This document shows, piece by piece, positions 43,457-54,179 of a DNA stretch of 54,179 nucleotides. The first letter of the stretch is position 1, and every line of letters starts with the position of its first letter. Source of the DNA: Neolecta irregularis DAH-3 (taxonomy: Eukaryota; Ascomycota; Neolectomycetes; Neolectales; Neolectaceae). The notes under the pieces are model-generated. The model did not search any database and had not been told where the DNA came from. It was given only the letters and a program-made list of their open reading frames with translations. The stretch covers positions 1,125 to 55,303 of the forward strand of contig LXFE01003037.1 of NCBI GenBank assembly GCA_001929475.1, in the 5' to 3' direction. A program made the translations under genes and the position numbers.

Positions 43457-43993
43457 CAAAAGAATCCCTCTCTTGATTCCGTATTTCTGTCGAAAATACT
43501 CCCCATCCTCTAGAATGAGGAACGGGATATGACATACGGCGCCACTGATTATTTGTACTTTGGATCTGCAAGTGATAATATTTGGGGAAGGAAAAGCCTG
43601 ATGAGCTCAGGGTCGTAGTTGCATATATACTTTGAATAAACGCAGAAATGCGATTGTATATAAAGGCCTTCTAGTTCGCTATACATGTAAATAGTACCGA
43701 GGTGCTTGAATTTCACAAGAGCACGGGATTATTGGGAATAGCTCGCTTGCAACAATGGCCGGCATATTCTATTTCCATTGTTAGATCACTGAACTTGTTC
43801 ATTCTAGATCGATGTTTGATATTCTTTCACCAATCAACACGATCTAACTTTCAGGATCTACGTTAGCTCCGGTTCGTGTGTACTGATTTTTTAGTATTTA
43901 AATGAGGAAGTAGGATCGATAAAGAACAAGCCACACGCCCAAATTTCTAATTTTTTCAGTTACAAGTTTTCATACCTAAAACCCTAAAGCAAA
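43457..43993. other. Spacer upstream of BNA1
   Basis: A 537-bp AT-rich spacer without a gene. Near its end, at 43978-43986, is AAACCCTAA, a telo-box-like element 7 bp before the BNA1 ATG. No other structure is visible. Confidence 0.4.
43978..43986 (+). promoter_or_regulatory. Telo-box-like element
   Basis: AAACCCTAA immediately upstream of the BNA1 ATG; in yeasts and plants such sequences can bind Myb-type telobox proteins. A chance match is possible. Confidence 0.3.
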
Positions 43994-44738
43994 ATGCTTT
44001 CGCAACCTCTGAATATCCCAGAATGGCTTGCAGAGAATTCGCATCTCTTGCAACCGCCGATAATGAATGCCTGCGTAATTCGCGGCGAAGATTCGGTCAT
44101 GGTATCCGGAACCCCGGCAACTTTGTCCGAGTGACCGTTTTTCAGATCGTCGGGGGACCAAACTCTCGAACAGATTATCATCTCAATCCAACCCCAGTAA
44201 ATATGTGGCTGAGAAGAATCCTTGATAGGTAGGAATTCTTTTATCAGTACAAGGGAAATATGATACTCAAAGTCGTTGACGACAACAAGTTCAGAGATAT
44301 TCCAATAAATGAAGGCGATATGTTCTTGTTGCCTTGTTTGTCTATCTATATCCTGGTGTTTATTGTTTTAGCCAACACTCCGCATAGTCCAGTTCGCTAT
44401 GCAAATACCGTTGGAATCGTCGTCGAACAAACACGTCCTCAAGGTGAAAACGGTACTCTATGGCTTATTTGTAAAGATTTATTAAAAAATAGATCATTTA
44501 CTTTGGTACTGTTCGAATCCCAATTGTCAAAAGATTGTTCACGACGAACAATTCTATTTGGTCGATCTCGGAACTCAAATAAAAGCTGGTGTAGAAAGGT
44601 TTGCAGCAAGTGAAAGCCTAAGGAAATGCAAGGCCTGCGAAACCATGGTGAGCGTTCTACCAGATTAGCTGATTGGGATTAATTATTGTCCATCTTTTTC
44701 GTATGCAGGGTTGTTTTTGGAGCTGGTTGAATTGTTGA
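43994..44738 (+). CDS. BNA1: 3-hydroxyanthranilate 3,4-dioxygenase
   Basis: Opens the ring of 3-hydroxyanthranilate in the kynurenine route from tryptophan to NAD. The 172-residue model starts [20 protein letters not shown]. The cupin iron ligands lie in [20 protein letters not shown] (His, Glu) and [18 protein letters not shown] (His). The fungal/bacterial-type second metal site is present: [15 protein letters not shown] and CKACETM. Introns: 44102-44145, 44197-44232, 44336-44371, 44444-44492, 44648-44708. The last exon encodes a Trp/Cys-rich end (GCFWSWLNC) that departs from the usual tail. Confidence 0.93.
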
Positions 44739-44992
44739 TACGCTATAAACATAAGGTTTCATACTTCTTCTATTAATGCACTATGCTCTTTGGGGGGCGC
44801 ATATTTTACTGTCTGGCGATGTATTCGCCGATCTGATATTGTAAATATTGCAATAAATATGAAACGCCTATCGTGAACTAAGGCCAAACTCACCTCCTTA
44901 ACCAACCATTCTGACTCGATTTACCCCCTTCAGATTACATTCTCTCAATTCTACTAGTTCTCATGCTTATGAAACAAAAGACTCCGAATTAA

Positions 44993-47900
44993 ATGAAAAT
45001 TCCAACCAGCCATGCTCCCCTACACAATTTCGTATTTACTCGGGGGATTTCAGGAGACTGACCAAGTTAGACCCTTGGAGATTGTCTCGGTAAAGGTGCA
45101 TTCGCAAGCGTCTACAGAGCACTCAACTTCTCGACTGGAGAAGTTGTTGCAATCAAGCAAATCAAACTAGCCAGCATTCCGAAAAGCGAATTGAAGGTTA
45201 TCATGGTACGTTTTGCATTTGCGTTGTTTCAAACTTACAGTTAGATGGAAATTGATCTGTTGAAGAACTTGAACGTATTCATCAATTGGAAATAATAAAG
45301 ATGATTGAGAATGATAGCATCAAAATATTGTCAAATATCTTGGATTCGTAAAAGATCCGAATTACTTAAATATCATTCTTGAGTAAGGCTTCTCAAATGC
45401 ATCACTCTGATTGGTATTTAGATTCTGCGAGAATGGTTCTCTTTACAGCATTTGCAAGAATTTCGGAAAATTCCCAGAGAACCTTGTGGCTTTGTATATT
45501 AATCAGGTTCTTCAAGGTTTAGTGTATCTACACGAGCAGGGAGTCATTCATCGAGATATTAAAGGAGCCAACATCCTCACAACAAAAGATGGCGCGGTGA
45601 AACTGGCTGATTTTGGAGTTGCAACGAGAGCGACTGGATTGAACGACTTTTCTGTTGTTGGAAGTCCCTATTGGAGTGCGTGCACAATCTTTGTTTGATA
45701 GGGTGGGATTTGACAGGACTAGTGGCTCCAGAGGTTATTGAGCTGTCAGGTGCGACTGCTGCTTCGGATATATGGTATCCCTTAATATCTGTGAAAAGTT
45801 AACTGATGGAACAGGAGCTTGGGTTGTACAGTCATCGAGCTTCTGGAAGGACAGCCTCCATATCACGAATACGACCCGATGCCCGCTCTATTTCATATCG
45901 TCAATGATGACCATCCGCCGATCCCCGAGAGCGCATCTCCTGTAAATCCTACTCGACGTTCTTTTTGATTTTCTAATATACAGGCTGTTCGAGACTTCCT
46001 CATGCAATGTTTTCAGAAGGATCCGAATTTTCGAGTCTCCGCGAGGAAATTACTGAAGCATTCTTGGATTCAAGCATTTCAGTCGAGTGGAAATAGGGAT
46101 AAATTGTTTTCAAAGACGACGACGAAGTATGATGATGCTGTCAAGAGCGTCCAGCAATGGAATGAAGCGCTCAAAGGACCACCAGAAGCGGAAGCTTTAT
46201 ATATCCCGAGGAGAGCACTTGAACAAAGAAACGTACTACTGGATGGCCGAAGACCGTCGTTAGCTCGGCCGGGTGTCACAGATGTGACTAGGGGATTTCG
46301 GTCCCCTGATATGTCAGGTGTCTCCTTATTACTTCTCAAAAAATAACTGAAGCGGTTGGAAATGTCTGGGATGACGATTTTGAGGTGGACGCATCCCTTG
46401 ATCTGAAGAACTTCAATTCAAGGATTTCACCACAAAGAAATAAAATTATGAAGAAGATGGCTCTTGGGTTAAAGAATCCTAGGTTAACGCAGATTGCACA
46501 TGCGGAAGACGGTGGAACGAATTGGGATGACGACTTTGAGGGTGGTTTAACTTTTCAAACTATTTCTGGTACGAATTTATCATTTTATATTTCAGTGACA
46601 GTTAGGGTCAAAGACAATCGACAATTCACTTGATGAGCGACTTAGAACTATTAAATTATCCTCATCGAACGACAGTAGAAACAGCAGTATCAGCAGCAGA
46701 TCCTCACCGACGAGACGTAATATACATGATATAGCGTCTGGGTTTGGATCGGGAGAATCAACAGTCAAGGCATCAAAACTATCCTACCCGATGCGATCAA
46801 GTTCGAAGCGCGGTTCCGATGATTATTCGGACTTGATAGATGAAGAAGATGCTTCATTTACTGAGAAGATTCAGACTTTCAAGGTACATATTGCATTCTC
46901 TGTCGTGTACTCATATGTAGCAAAAGGGAGCGTCTTCCGGAAAGCTCTTTCATCCCTCAGACCTTCGAAATATCTCACGGAGATCTTCTCCTGCTCCTTC
47001 GAAATCATATGGTAATCTTCGTCGTTACCATTCAACGAAAAGTGACGCGTCTAATATTGAGCTTAAGCGCTCAAGGTCATGGCTTGAAATTCAGCGTTAC
47101 GCAGAAATTGAAGGCGAGGAAGATTATTCCGATGTCTTTGGGAAAGATGATGGGAATGGAAGTAATGGAACTGGCGATCAATCCTCGGAGGTTAGTTCAC
47201 TAATGTTGAATACGAAACTATCAAGTAATTCCTGGGTATATCACTCCATTCCCTTGGTTTCTGATCTCGCCAGTTGGGTGCGGAGGGAAGCGACGAAGAA
47301 GATCCTTTTGCCGATATTGACGAAGGGTTCGATGAAATGGATCTTGATGCAAATATTGCTAGAGATAAACACGCTCGAGTTTTAGCTCAAATCAACCAGA
47401 TTGTGTCAAAGCTTCAAAGTCGCAAGAACGAGTTAGGGTTGTTGGATTCTTCAAATGAGCTGGTATAAAATGTGCGGTATCCTTGGCATTAATTATTAGC
47501 TCGAGCTCTTGATAGAGAACCGGCACATGAAAGATCACTTTCGTAAGGCCATGTTGCCAATAATTGAAATCCTCGAAGTATGTCTGAAACGAGATGTTCA
47601 ACTGGTCCTTCTTAAAATTGTCAATCTGGTATCAATCCTTCTCTTAGGTAGTTGTTTCTGACTTGCGAGATTATCGCCGACGACATTGAAACACTAGAAA
47701 ACTTGTGTTCGACAGGCGTCATTCCAACTATTATTTGTCTCGCAACCAAGAAGAGCGCCGTAGAAGTGCGAAGAGAAGCTGCAGTCTTTGTCCGTGAATT
47801 ATGCCAGACATCGCTTCTTGCCTTGCAAATGTTTATGTGTTGTGCCGGTCTTGACATACTCGTCGAGTTTGTGGGAGAAGATTATGAGCAACAAACCGAT

Positions 47901-49299
47901 TTGGTACAAATCGGTATCAATGGCATATCCAGCGTTCTTGATCCCCAGGTAGATATTCACTGCCAAAAGAGCTGACGTCAAGACGCCTCTTCGATATGAC
48001 TTTTGCAGAGTTCTCGTAAAGAAAGGCGTTCTTGATCCATTAACGATGACCCTGGAACAATTGATCAACAACCCCAATGAAATAAATTCTATGTATACGA
48101 CAAAAATCGTCGATATCATTTATTTATTCTCACAAGCAGACGAATACGTCAAATCTCTAGTGGCTTCGCGATCAGTGACTAGACGTAATACTCGGTTCAT
48201 TTTACAAGTTAATATATACAGGGTTACTTAAAGATATCACACGTTTAGAACCGCCCTTACAGATAATTCTTCTCAAATTTATCAAGAATTTATCAATGGT
48301 TCCAACTACGCTCGACAATCTACAGAATGCCAATGTCATTGATATTCTTGTGCAAATTCTGGCCTTTGCCAAACCAGGTCCATATCATGTGGTACGTCTA
48401 TGGCTTTATTGTATACCCTTACCTGGAACAGGAGATGTCGAATCATATCCTTGCGACAATGTTCAACCTCTGTCGTTTAGATCTGGGGCGACAAGAAGAA
48501 GCAGCTCTTGCAGGAGTCATCCCCGTTCTCCAACGGATCGTCAGAACGGATCGCCCACTAAAGGAATTTGCATTGCCTATTCTATGTGATTTTGCACATG
48601 CGGGTAAAACCTGTCGGAAGATTCTCTGGCAAAACAATGGCTTGGAATTTTATATTGTTTTACTGGCGGATCCGTATTGGCAAGTAAACGCGTTGGATGC
48701 CGTGTTGGCATGGTATACTTATTCCTTTTCTCTCATCCTAACTGCTCAGGTATCAAGAAGAGACGGCGAGAGTTGAAGATCATCTTGTTCGACCAGCTTC
48801 CACTGCTGCCATTTCAAAGGCATTCGCCACGTCAAAAAACATCTCTTTTGAAGGGCTGCTAGATCCATTACACAAGCTACTTCGTCTCAGCGCACCGCTT
48901 GCGAGATCGTTTGCGAGATCAGAGGTTTTCCAGAGGATTTCAGAACGGTTGGGGCATCCCAAAGCTGTCATTCGCCTCAATCTTCTAAGAATCCTGTGCA
49001 GTATATGTGATTCACATCCATCCGGATACGCGTTATTGCAGGAATACAATCTTTCCGAATTGATCCATCGGCTCAATGAAAACGAGAGCACAATACTGGT
49101 TAGAGGGCTATCCCAGAAAATTCTCGCGGAAATCACAGGCTCGGGAAGTGTTAACGGTTCAACGATCTTCGTCAATGCCTCCGATTTTGGGCCACCACGG
49201 CAACCAAACTTCAGTCGAAGAACATCTAAAAGTTCTAGGAGTATAGGGGATAATCAAATCACTGTTGTTAGAAGAAGACCAGTCAATGGAAAAAGGTAG
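44993..49299 (+). CDS. sepH: Septation initiation kinase Cdc7/SepH
   Basis: A 1214-residue STE-group kinase that drives septum formation downstream of the Spg1-type GTPase at the spindle pole. The kinase domain begins almost at once: [55 protein letters not shown] and [13 protein letters not shown]. The central region has repeated WDDDFE motifs ([25 protein letters not shown]), then [14 protein letters not shown] and [20 protein letters not shown]. The C-terminal 500 residues are armadillo-like helices. Seventeen introns: 45032-45070, 45206-45244, 45275-45317, 45383-45421, 45676-45722, 45775-45814, 45942-45983, 46318-46352, 46569-46605, 46884-46920, 47236-47273, 47463-47499, 47629-47669, 47949-47982, 48185-48221, 48392-48431, 48713-48749. 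Exon 1 encodes only 13 residues and is the least certain. Confidence 0.93.
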
Positions 49300-49697
49300 A
49301 GTGTTTGTTGTTGTTCATTGGAGTTGGGCCATTCCTATTTGGAACTCGTTCATTTGTTTGTCTTGCATCGATATCTGCTTAGCATTTTGTATCCATGGGA
49401 GAATTGGAGTCACGTGTATTCATTATAAGTCTGTAAAAAGTTTTTCATCCCCAACATAATACATAACACCATCCAGTTAACCAAATCGACGGCAAGTTTC
49501 TCCACCATCTGGTTTAAATGGATTGGATCAGACTAAAGATTCAACACTCTAAATCCTCTTGTTTAGCTTCTTCATTCTCCTTGTGGGATTCGCTGTGTTG
49601 CAACAATTTCAATGGATATAGTTATATCAAACCTTTCAAACCAATTTTAATCATGATATATACATTAGTTCAGATCAAATACAAAGCCTACAAACTC
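49300..49697. other. Convergent spacer
   Basis: A 398-bp AT-rich spacer between the convergent sepH and RSM25 genes. It has no gene or repeat that I can support. Confidence 0.4.
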
Positions 49698-50501
49698 CTA
49701 AGTGGAATCAGATTTATTTTCTGTATCATTCTCGGAAGCTTCCTCTGTGTTTGAGTTATCTTCGACTCCCACTTTAACCAGCTCCTCCTCAGTATTTTCC
49801 GTAGTCACATCCAAACTCTCAAGTTCCGTCGGTGCAACTACAGCTGTCTTGCGCTGCGCCATAATGGCAGTTTCTCTGGATGCTCTTTCTCTCCATCTTT
49901 CAATTGCTTCGGTCTGTAGTTTCATTCCGATTTCAATGTAGCTGGTGAATGACGTTCCGTAGGCCCTAGCTTCGTCTTCTGCTATCCGGCTTTCGATCTC
50001 TTCATGAGCTCTGACTGCGTAAAATTCCTGACAGGCATATTCATAGGCTTGCTGTTCTGATAAAGGATCTGTCTGGTTCATTAACCATACAGCTCTCTGC
50101 ACTACGCTATACTTGATCAATAAAATTTCCGCATAAACGACAAACCTTTCCCCGTCTGTTTGGCGGCCATTCTGAACCAATGTATTCCAGTTGTACCGCA
50201 GAAAGTCCATTGCATCGTTTTCAATGATAATTTTTGGCCTTGCCAATTCCCACGGATGGTTGCGATAGAACCTGGACCGCAAGCGGTCTTCAGGATATAC
50301 GATCTTTTGGGGCTTGAACAAATGCTTCCTCGAGATTTTTGTAGTCGGTTGGAACTGCAGGCAAGGCATTTTTGCCAAGTGCCATGTAGGGGCCCGGTTC
50401 AAAACTGGTCTGTACCACGCCGGCTGCTTCAACTCGAGGAAATCCGACTGGAGGAGCCGTGACATGCGATGTGGGACATTTGTAGCTTTGGCAGCCGCCA
50501 T
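49698..50501 (-). CDS. RSM25: Mitochondrial small-subunit ribosomal protein Rsm25 (mS23)
   Basis: A 267-residue intronless component of the mitochondrial ribosome small subunit. Family features are the N-terminal SRLLQSDFLELKQPAWYRPV, then YPEDRLRSRFYRNHPWELAR, the segment ALIKYS-like VVYAEILLIKYSVVQRAVW and the helical YEYACQEFYAVRAHEEIES. The C-terminal 50 residues are acidic and Ser/Thr-rich. The ATG at 50501 is the first methionine of the frame; the frame is open four codons further to a TTG. It is divergent from the second PPR gene. Confidence 0.85.
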   Translation of the reverse strand: MAAAKATNVPHRMSRLLQSDFLELKQPAWYRPVLNRAPTWHLAKMPCLQFQPTTKISRKHLFKPQKIVYPEDRLRSRFYRNHPWELARPKIIIENDAMDFLRYNWNTLVQNGRQTDGERFVVYAEILLIKYSVVQRAVWLMNQTDPLSEQQAYEYACQEFYAVRAHEEIESRIAEDEARAYGTSFTSYIEIGMKLQTEAIERWRERASRETAIMAQRKTAVVAPTELESLDVTTENTEEELVKVGVEDNSNTEEASENDTENKSDST

Positions 50502-50678
50502 TTTGTCTGCCAATCGAGTAGCTGCTGGAGTGGATTTGGGCTTTTGTTTTTTATGTGGGAGGCTGAAGGCTACGATCTAAACGGGAAAAGTTTTAGATTT
50601 CCTTCCACAAGCAACAAATGTTCCACCCGCTTCATGTCTTCTCTATGACACATTACTCCGACTAAATGATGGTGCGAC

Positions 50679-52424
50679 ATGCCGTTTCGCCGCCGCCTTA
50701 TCCAGGGCATTTCTTCCAAGTCGCTCGTGCTAGAAGATTTATTTATTTCCGTCCTCGTTCAGGCTTGTTGCGGTCGTCACTCTGCTCAAAAGCTGCAGCT
50801 TCCAAGATTTTTGTCCTCGTCTTCTTCTCAAAAGGATATTCATCCCAAGCCCAGCAAATTCACTCAAGAAGAGGACCAACGCGTACTTCCCAAGACAGCT
50901 ATCAAAGAAATTCCTACGAAATCTGCAATTAATATACCGCGCCCCTCGAAGAAAATGAATCAAATAGAAGGCTACCTTGAAGCTATGTTGTCTCATAGGC
51001 TGAACCCTAAAAGATTTTTGAAATCTCAGCCGATTAGGTCGAATATAGTGGGAGAATATGAAAATCGTGATATACCACCACAAGATCCCATTTCTGCGGA
51101 CATCATGTTAGAAGATGATCATGCCAACGACTTATCCCCTCAGTTGAAGGAATATTACAGGAAATATCACGAGCTTGCACCAATTCGAATGAAACTGATC
51201 GATTTAACAAAATCATGGCATTCTTCCGTTCACGAAATATGGGATGTATATCAACATCTTCCTTATCCTCGAGCGCAATTTCTCGAACGATGGTTGATTA
51301 GAAGGATGGTAATTCGACTACTACGAATGTCCAAGGGCCAGGCCAAATTATCAAGATTTATGTCCATAATGGGAGATCTCCGAGTTTCTTCAATCCCGAT
51401 TCGTGTTTCTGAATGGACAGGTTTCATTACGATACTAGGAACATCTTTTGAACCTGTTGGAAAAACTGAATTAGATGCAGCATTACAGATTTGGAAGCAG
51501 ATGGAGTCTACCGGAATTAAAGCTGATATATCAACGTTCAATGCACTGATATCGGTTGCGACAAAAGCCAAGAGTTGGTATGTCGTGAACACCATATTAA
51601 GTGAAATTAGAACTCGTGGACTTGTTTACGATCGCTATACATGGTGCAGTTGCTTCGTTTTAAAGACATTACAAAAAGATCTACCAGCACTCATATCCGT
51701 TTTTAGAAATTTTCAACAAACTGGAGATATAGTCGACACAGTAATCCTTAATGCAATAATTTCTGGACTTATTTATTGCGGAGATCCGAGTGATGTCCAT
51801 CGTTTTTATCGACGAATGTTTCTGGCGGCTACCACAAACTCTAAAACACCACGGCCCCGAACGGTAGAAGAGAAAAGGGTCCAGACGAAAATGCTCATTG
51901 CGTCGAGAGCCGGCCATCCACTTGATCTTTTACTTCGTATAAGTCCCACTTATCAAATACACAAAGGGGAAATCGAACCTGTGGCACCAGATATCGTTAC
52001 GTACAGTATTTTACTTCATTATTATTGCATTCGTACTGGGGATTTTCAAGCAGTTGGCGCCTTATTACAGGACATGGAAACTCTTGATATATCACCCAAC
52101 GAATCAATTTTCTCTCCTTTATTTCGTGGATTTTCTTTACGAGGATCACCTATCCAACTTTCTAGTTCTCCTTCAGAATGGAGTCGAATTCGACTCGAAT
52201 ATTGCTTCGATATTCTAATTTCGCAGAAATCTAGAGAGACGGTGCGGTTGAATAAAATGCTTGTTATATGGATAATAAGGTCATTCAAGAAAATTCAATC
52301 AGATAAAATAGAGACTGTTTGGAAAGCGGTGGATGCTATGTGGGAAGAACAGGGCGCGGATATAGAAACTAGACGTCCAGTGGCTTTGGTTTGTGCATTG
52401 AAAGAAATCGGGATTGCCGTGTAA
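50679..52424 (+). CDS. Pentatricopeptide repeat protein, mitochondrial
   Basis: A 581-residue intronless protein. A basic N-terminus followed by a Ser-rich stretch (LPRFLSSSSSQKDIHPKPSK) suggests mitochondrial import. PPR-like helical repeats include LQIWKQMESTGIKADISTFN-ALIS, VVNTILSEIRTRGLVYDRYT, DIVDTVILNAIISGLIYCGD and DIVTYSILLHYYCIRTGDFQ followed by LQDMETLDISPNESIFSPLF. The charged segment between residues 60 and 200 has no motif I know. The RNA target is unknown. It is divergent from RSM25, a second mitochondrial gene-expression protein, 177 bp away. Confidence 0.87.
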   Translation: MPFRRRLIQGISSKSLVLEDLFISVLVQACCGRHSAQKLQLPRFLSSSSSQKDIHPKPSKFTQEEDQRVLPKTAIKEIPTKSAINIPRPSKKMNQIEGYLEAMLSHRLNPKRFLKSQPIRSNIVGEYENRDIPPQDPISADIMLEDDHANDLSPQLKEYYRKYHELAPIRMKLIDLTKSWHSSVHEIWDVYQHLPYPRAQFLERWLIRRMVIRLLRMSKGQAKLSRFMSIMGDLRVSSIPIRVSEWTGFITILGTSFEPVGKTELDAALQIWKQMESTGIKADISTFNALISVATKAKSWYVVNTILSEIRTRGLVYDRYTWCSCFVLKTLQKDLPALISVFRNFQQTGDIVDTVILNAIISGLIYCGDPSDVHRFYRRMFLAATTNSKTPRPRTVEEKRVQTKMLIASRAGHPLDLLLRISPTYQIHKGEIEPVAPDIVTYSILLHYYCIRTGDFQAVGALLQDMETLDISPNESIFSPLFRGFSLRGSPIQLSSSPSEWSRIRLEYCFDILISQKSRETVRLNKMLVIWIIRSFKKIQSDKIETVWKAVDAMWEEQGADIETRRPVALVCALKEIGIAV

Positions 52425-52629
52425 TCGGAATTTTGCTTTTTGTTTTATTTTTTGGAGTTTCCTCTGTCCGAGTTTGCTTGCATATAATTATTTGTTGCAA
52501 TAATTGAAGTCATTATGGATCTGTCAATGTTGTGTTGCTATTTACAACTGATGATTACTCCCTAAATGCTATGGTGAGAAGTAAAGAGTTGGGAAAATTA
52601 AGATGAAATATAAACCCATGTATTCCTTT

Positions 52630-54179
52630 TCATCTAAATTCAAAAGTATCTCCTTTTGAACTATCGCACATCATTCTAATTCTCCTTGACCCAACGATCC
52701 TTTCTAATTTTATAGCATCCCATTTATTGAACAAAATTTTACATTTTCCTTCACTGACACCCAAAAATCTCACAATCTCTGGATAGAAATTCGGGTGATC
52801 AGGTAGACCATACATAGCAATATTTTTCACCCCGCGAATTTGTAATCTACGAAAATGATGTGATCGTTCAGTGTATAGCATGATTGATTTTTGTCCAGTT
52901 TGAAAATATGATCTAGCTCGGGAGATTTCTTTGGGAGCGGTATATTCGTTGATCGAACAGAAGGACGCGTCGAGGGATTCGAGATGATTTTGAAGACGAA
53001 TAAAGTCAAAGTATGAAGGAATGAAAATGAGAGTTCCGGTATGATCGGAAGATTGGAGAAATGGTTTTAAAATCACGTTTTCAAAGTGCCCGAATCTGAT
53101 ATCAGCTTCGTCCTGAGAAGATGGTGCCGTAAAACGGAGGAAAATCTAGAATGATGAGCTTGATTGAATTGATAGAAGCAAAACCTGAACTAGTGGTAAC
53201 CCAACATCCTCTATGGATCCGTCATAGAGAACTTTGTTCTTGATTTTGCCTTCATAGTTGAGCATATGTAAATTGTACAATGAGTTGAGTTCGGGGGTTA
53301 AGTAGCTTGAATAGACGATCGTTTGTCGCATATACTTTGCGTTTCCGTCGAGATACCATTCCTTGATCCTTGAAAAATCGCAACCTCGAGATTGACTTGG
53401 TATTTTATTAATATGTTCGAGAATTGTTTCCATGTGAGCCCAGTTCTGTATTATCAAGGCATCTGCATGATCGATCACAAGTAGTTCGATTGATGATAAA
53501 AAGTCATAGTCCTCCTTCTTTTTGCTAATCGTGAGCTGAGGCTATATCACAAGAGATTACTGAGCGCCGTGAATAGCCAAGCTGAGACCCAATGGACTGG
53601 CAAGGATCATGTCAGAGCTATAGAAATCGGAAAAGAATTTCATTGTCTTTCTCGTGAATTTGATACCCACGCGAAATGAGTCGTCGTCATTTCCACCAAA
53701 CAAATCACGGAAATCGGCGGGTTTCTCCGCAGAGATGACCTCACTCTCTATTGAGAAGCTTTCCGTGAATCTCTTTCTGTTTTCCTAAGCTTTCAGGACG
53801 AGTCCTGAATATAACTGTACCTGTTGCTCGGTATCAGAAAGGAGAATTAAATCTTGAACATATTGAAGACATGAGTTTCGTGTAGGAAGGATGATGAGAA
53901 CTTTGGGCCTTGTGAACCCCTGATCTTTGAAATCAAATGTCTGCTCATCTGCTCTTGATAGTTTGGCATTATTTTTAATTATGACATCACGAGTCCTAGA
54001 TGTTAGAGATTTTGTGATCCCAAATTTACTTGTAGATGTGATTTAGTGAATGTAGAACAGTCATAATTCTAATATCCGTAGCATTAGTGTGGGTTCTTGA
54101 CGTGAGAAGAATGTCACGATAAGAAAAGATTGCTGGAGCCAAGGATTTTTGAATTGACGAAAAGGAGTTTTTGAGAGTG
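52630..54179 (-). CDS. UTP25: U3 snoRNA-associated protein UTP25 (C-terminal part)
   Basis: Component of the small-subunit processome for 18S rRNA maturation in the nucleolus; a degenerate DEAD-box-like protein. About 468 codons are present; the 5' end lies beyond the window. Conserved pieces in order: [28 protein letters not shown]-like [46 protein letters not shown]-region equivalent [60 protein letters not shown] and the end [17 protein letters not shown]. Introns: 53996-54029, 53785-53820, 53525-53560, 53146-53184. Stop TGA at 52630. Confidence 0.93.

Noticed and set aside
53785-53820. GGACGAGTCC resembling stem II of a hammerhead ribozyme
   Set aside because: The CTGATGA and GAAA core bases are absent; it is simply a short inverted repeat inside an intron.
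37183-54179. Metabolic or defence gene cluster
   Set aside because: Neighbours serve unrelated housekeeping roles on both strands, with no backbone enzyme, transporter-regulator set or repeat array; I see no CRISPR array, integrase or plasmid-type system.

Overview
This looks like nuclear DNA of a filamentous-type ascomycete (Pezizomycotina or an early-branching relative; not a budding yeast). The evidence is the gene content: a Cdc7/SepH-type septation kinase with a long armadillo-like tail, BNA1, KEX1, Cut8/STS1, MIC12, VFA1, RSM25 and PPR proteins. Nearly all genes carry many tiny spliceosomal introns. I could rebuild about 34 genes on both strands. Intron positions come from reading conserved protein families across GT/GC...AG boundaries, and every complete multi-exon model below sums to a whole number of codons.

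Layout. 1-1540 is a gene-poor edge with a 50-bp duplicated sequence, a three-unit telomere-like tract and a 440-bp G-rich low-complexity block. 1.8-12.3 kb: RAD9 checkpoint clamp subunit, MIC12, a solo retrotransposon Gag-like ORF, a RecQ helicase, ornithine carbamoyltransferase, a TAG1-like vacuolar membrane protein and the acetolactate synthase regulatory subunit. 12.5-25 kb: an unknown protein, the proteasome tether Cut8/STS1, a Ran1/Ksp1-like kinase, a UBA-ZnF-UBX protein, a PPPDE peptidase, VAP/SCS2, methionine aminopeptidase 2, a mitochondrial J protein and VDAC. 25.6-37 kb: a DUF423 protein, MET6, VFA1, YVH1, an ER DNAJB12-like protein, KEX1, RAE1 and an unknown mitochondrial protein. 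37-54 kb: an R3H-SUZ protein, a zinc-knuckle/RS protein, Cwf18, a PPR protein, an unknown protein, BNA1, the SepH/Cdc7 kinase, RSM25, a second PPR protein and the 3' part of UTP25 running off the right edge.

The genes are mostly housekeeping and do not form an operon-like pathway or cluster. Themes recur: mitochondria (MIC12, VDAC, two PPR, RSM25, J protein), amino-acid metabolism (ARG3, ILV6, MET6), proteostasis (STS1, UBX, J proteins, VFA1, MetAP2) and RNA (RAE1, Cwf18, R3H-SUZ, zinc knuckle, UTP25). Many neighbours are divergent pairs 50-250 bp apart.

The most unusual property is genome-wide rather than local. Of roughly 125 introns inferred, most are 34-45 nt, the shortest well-supported ones are 31 nt, and about six use a GC donor. 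I found no convincing undescribed multi-gene system. The best candidates for follow-up are the tiny and non-canonical introns, the intact solo Gag-like ORF, and several conserved-looking genes of unknown function.
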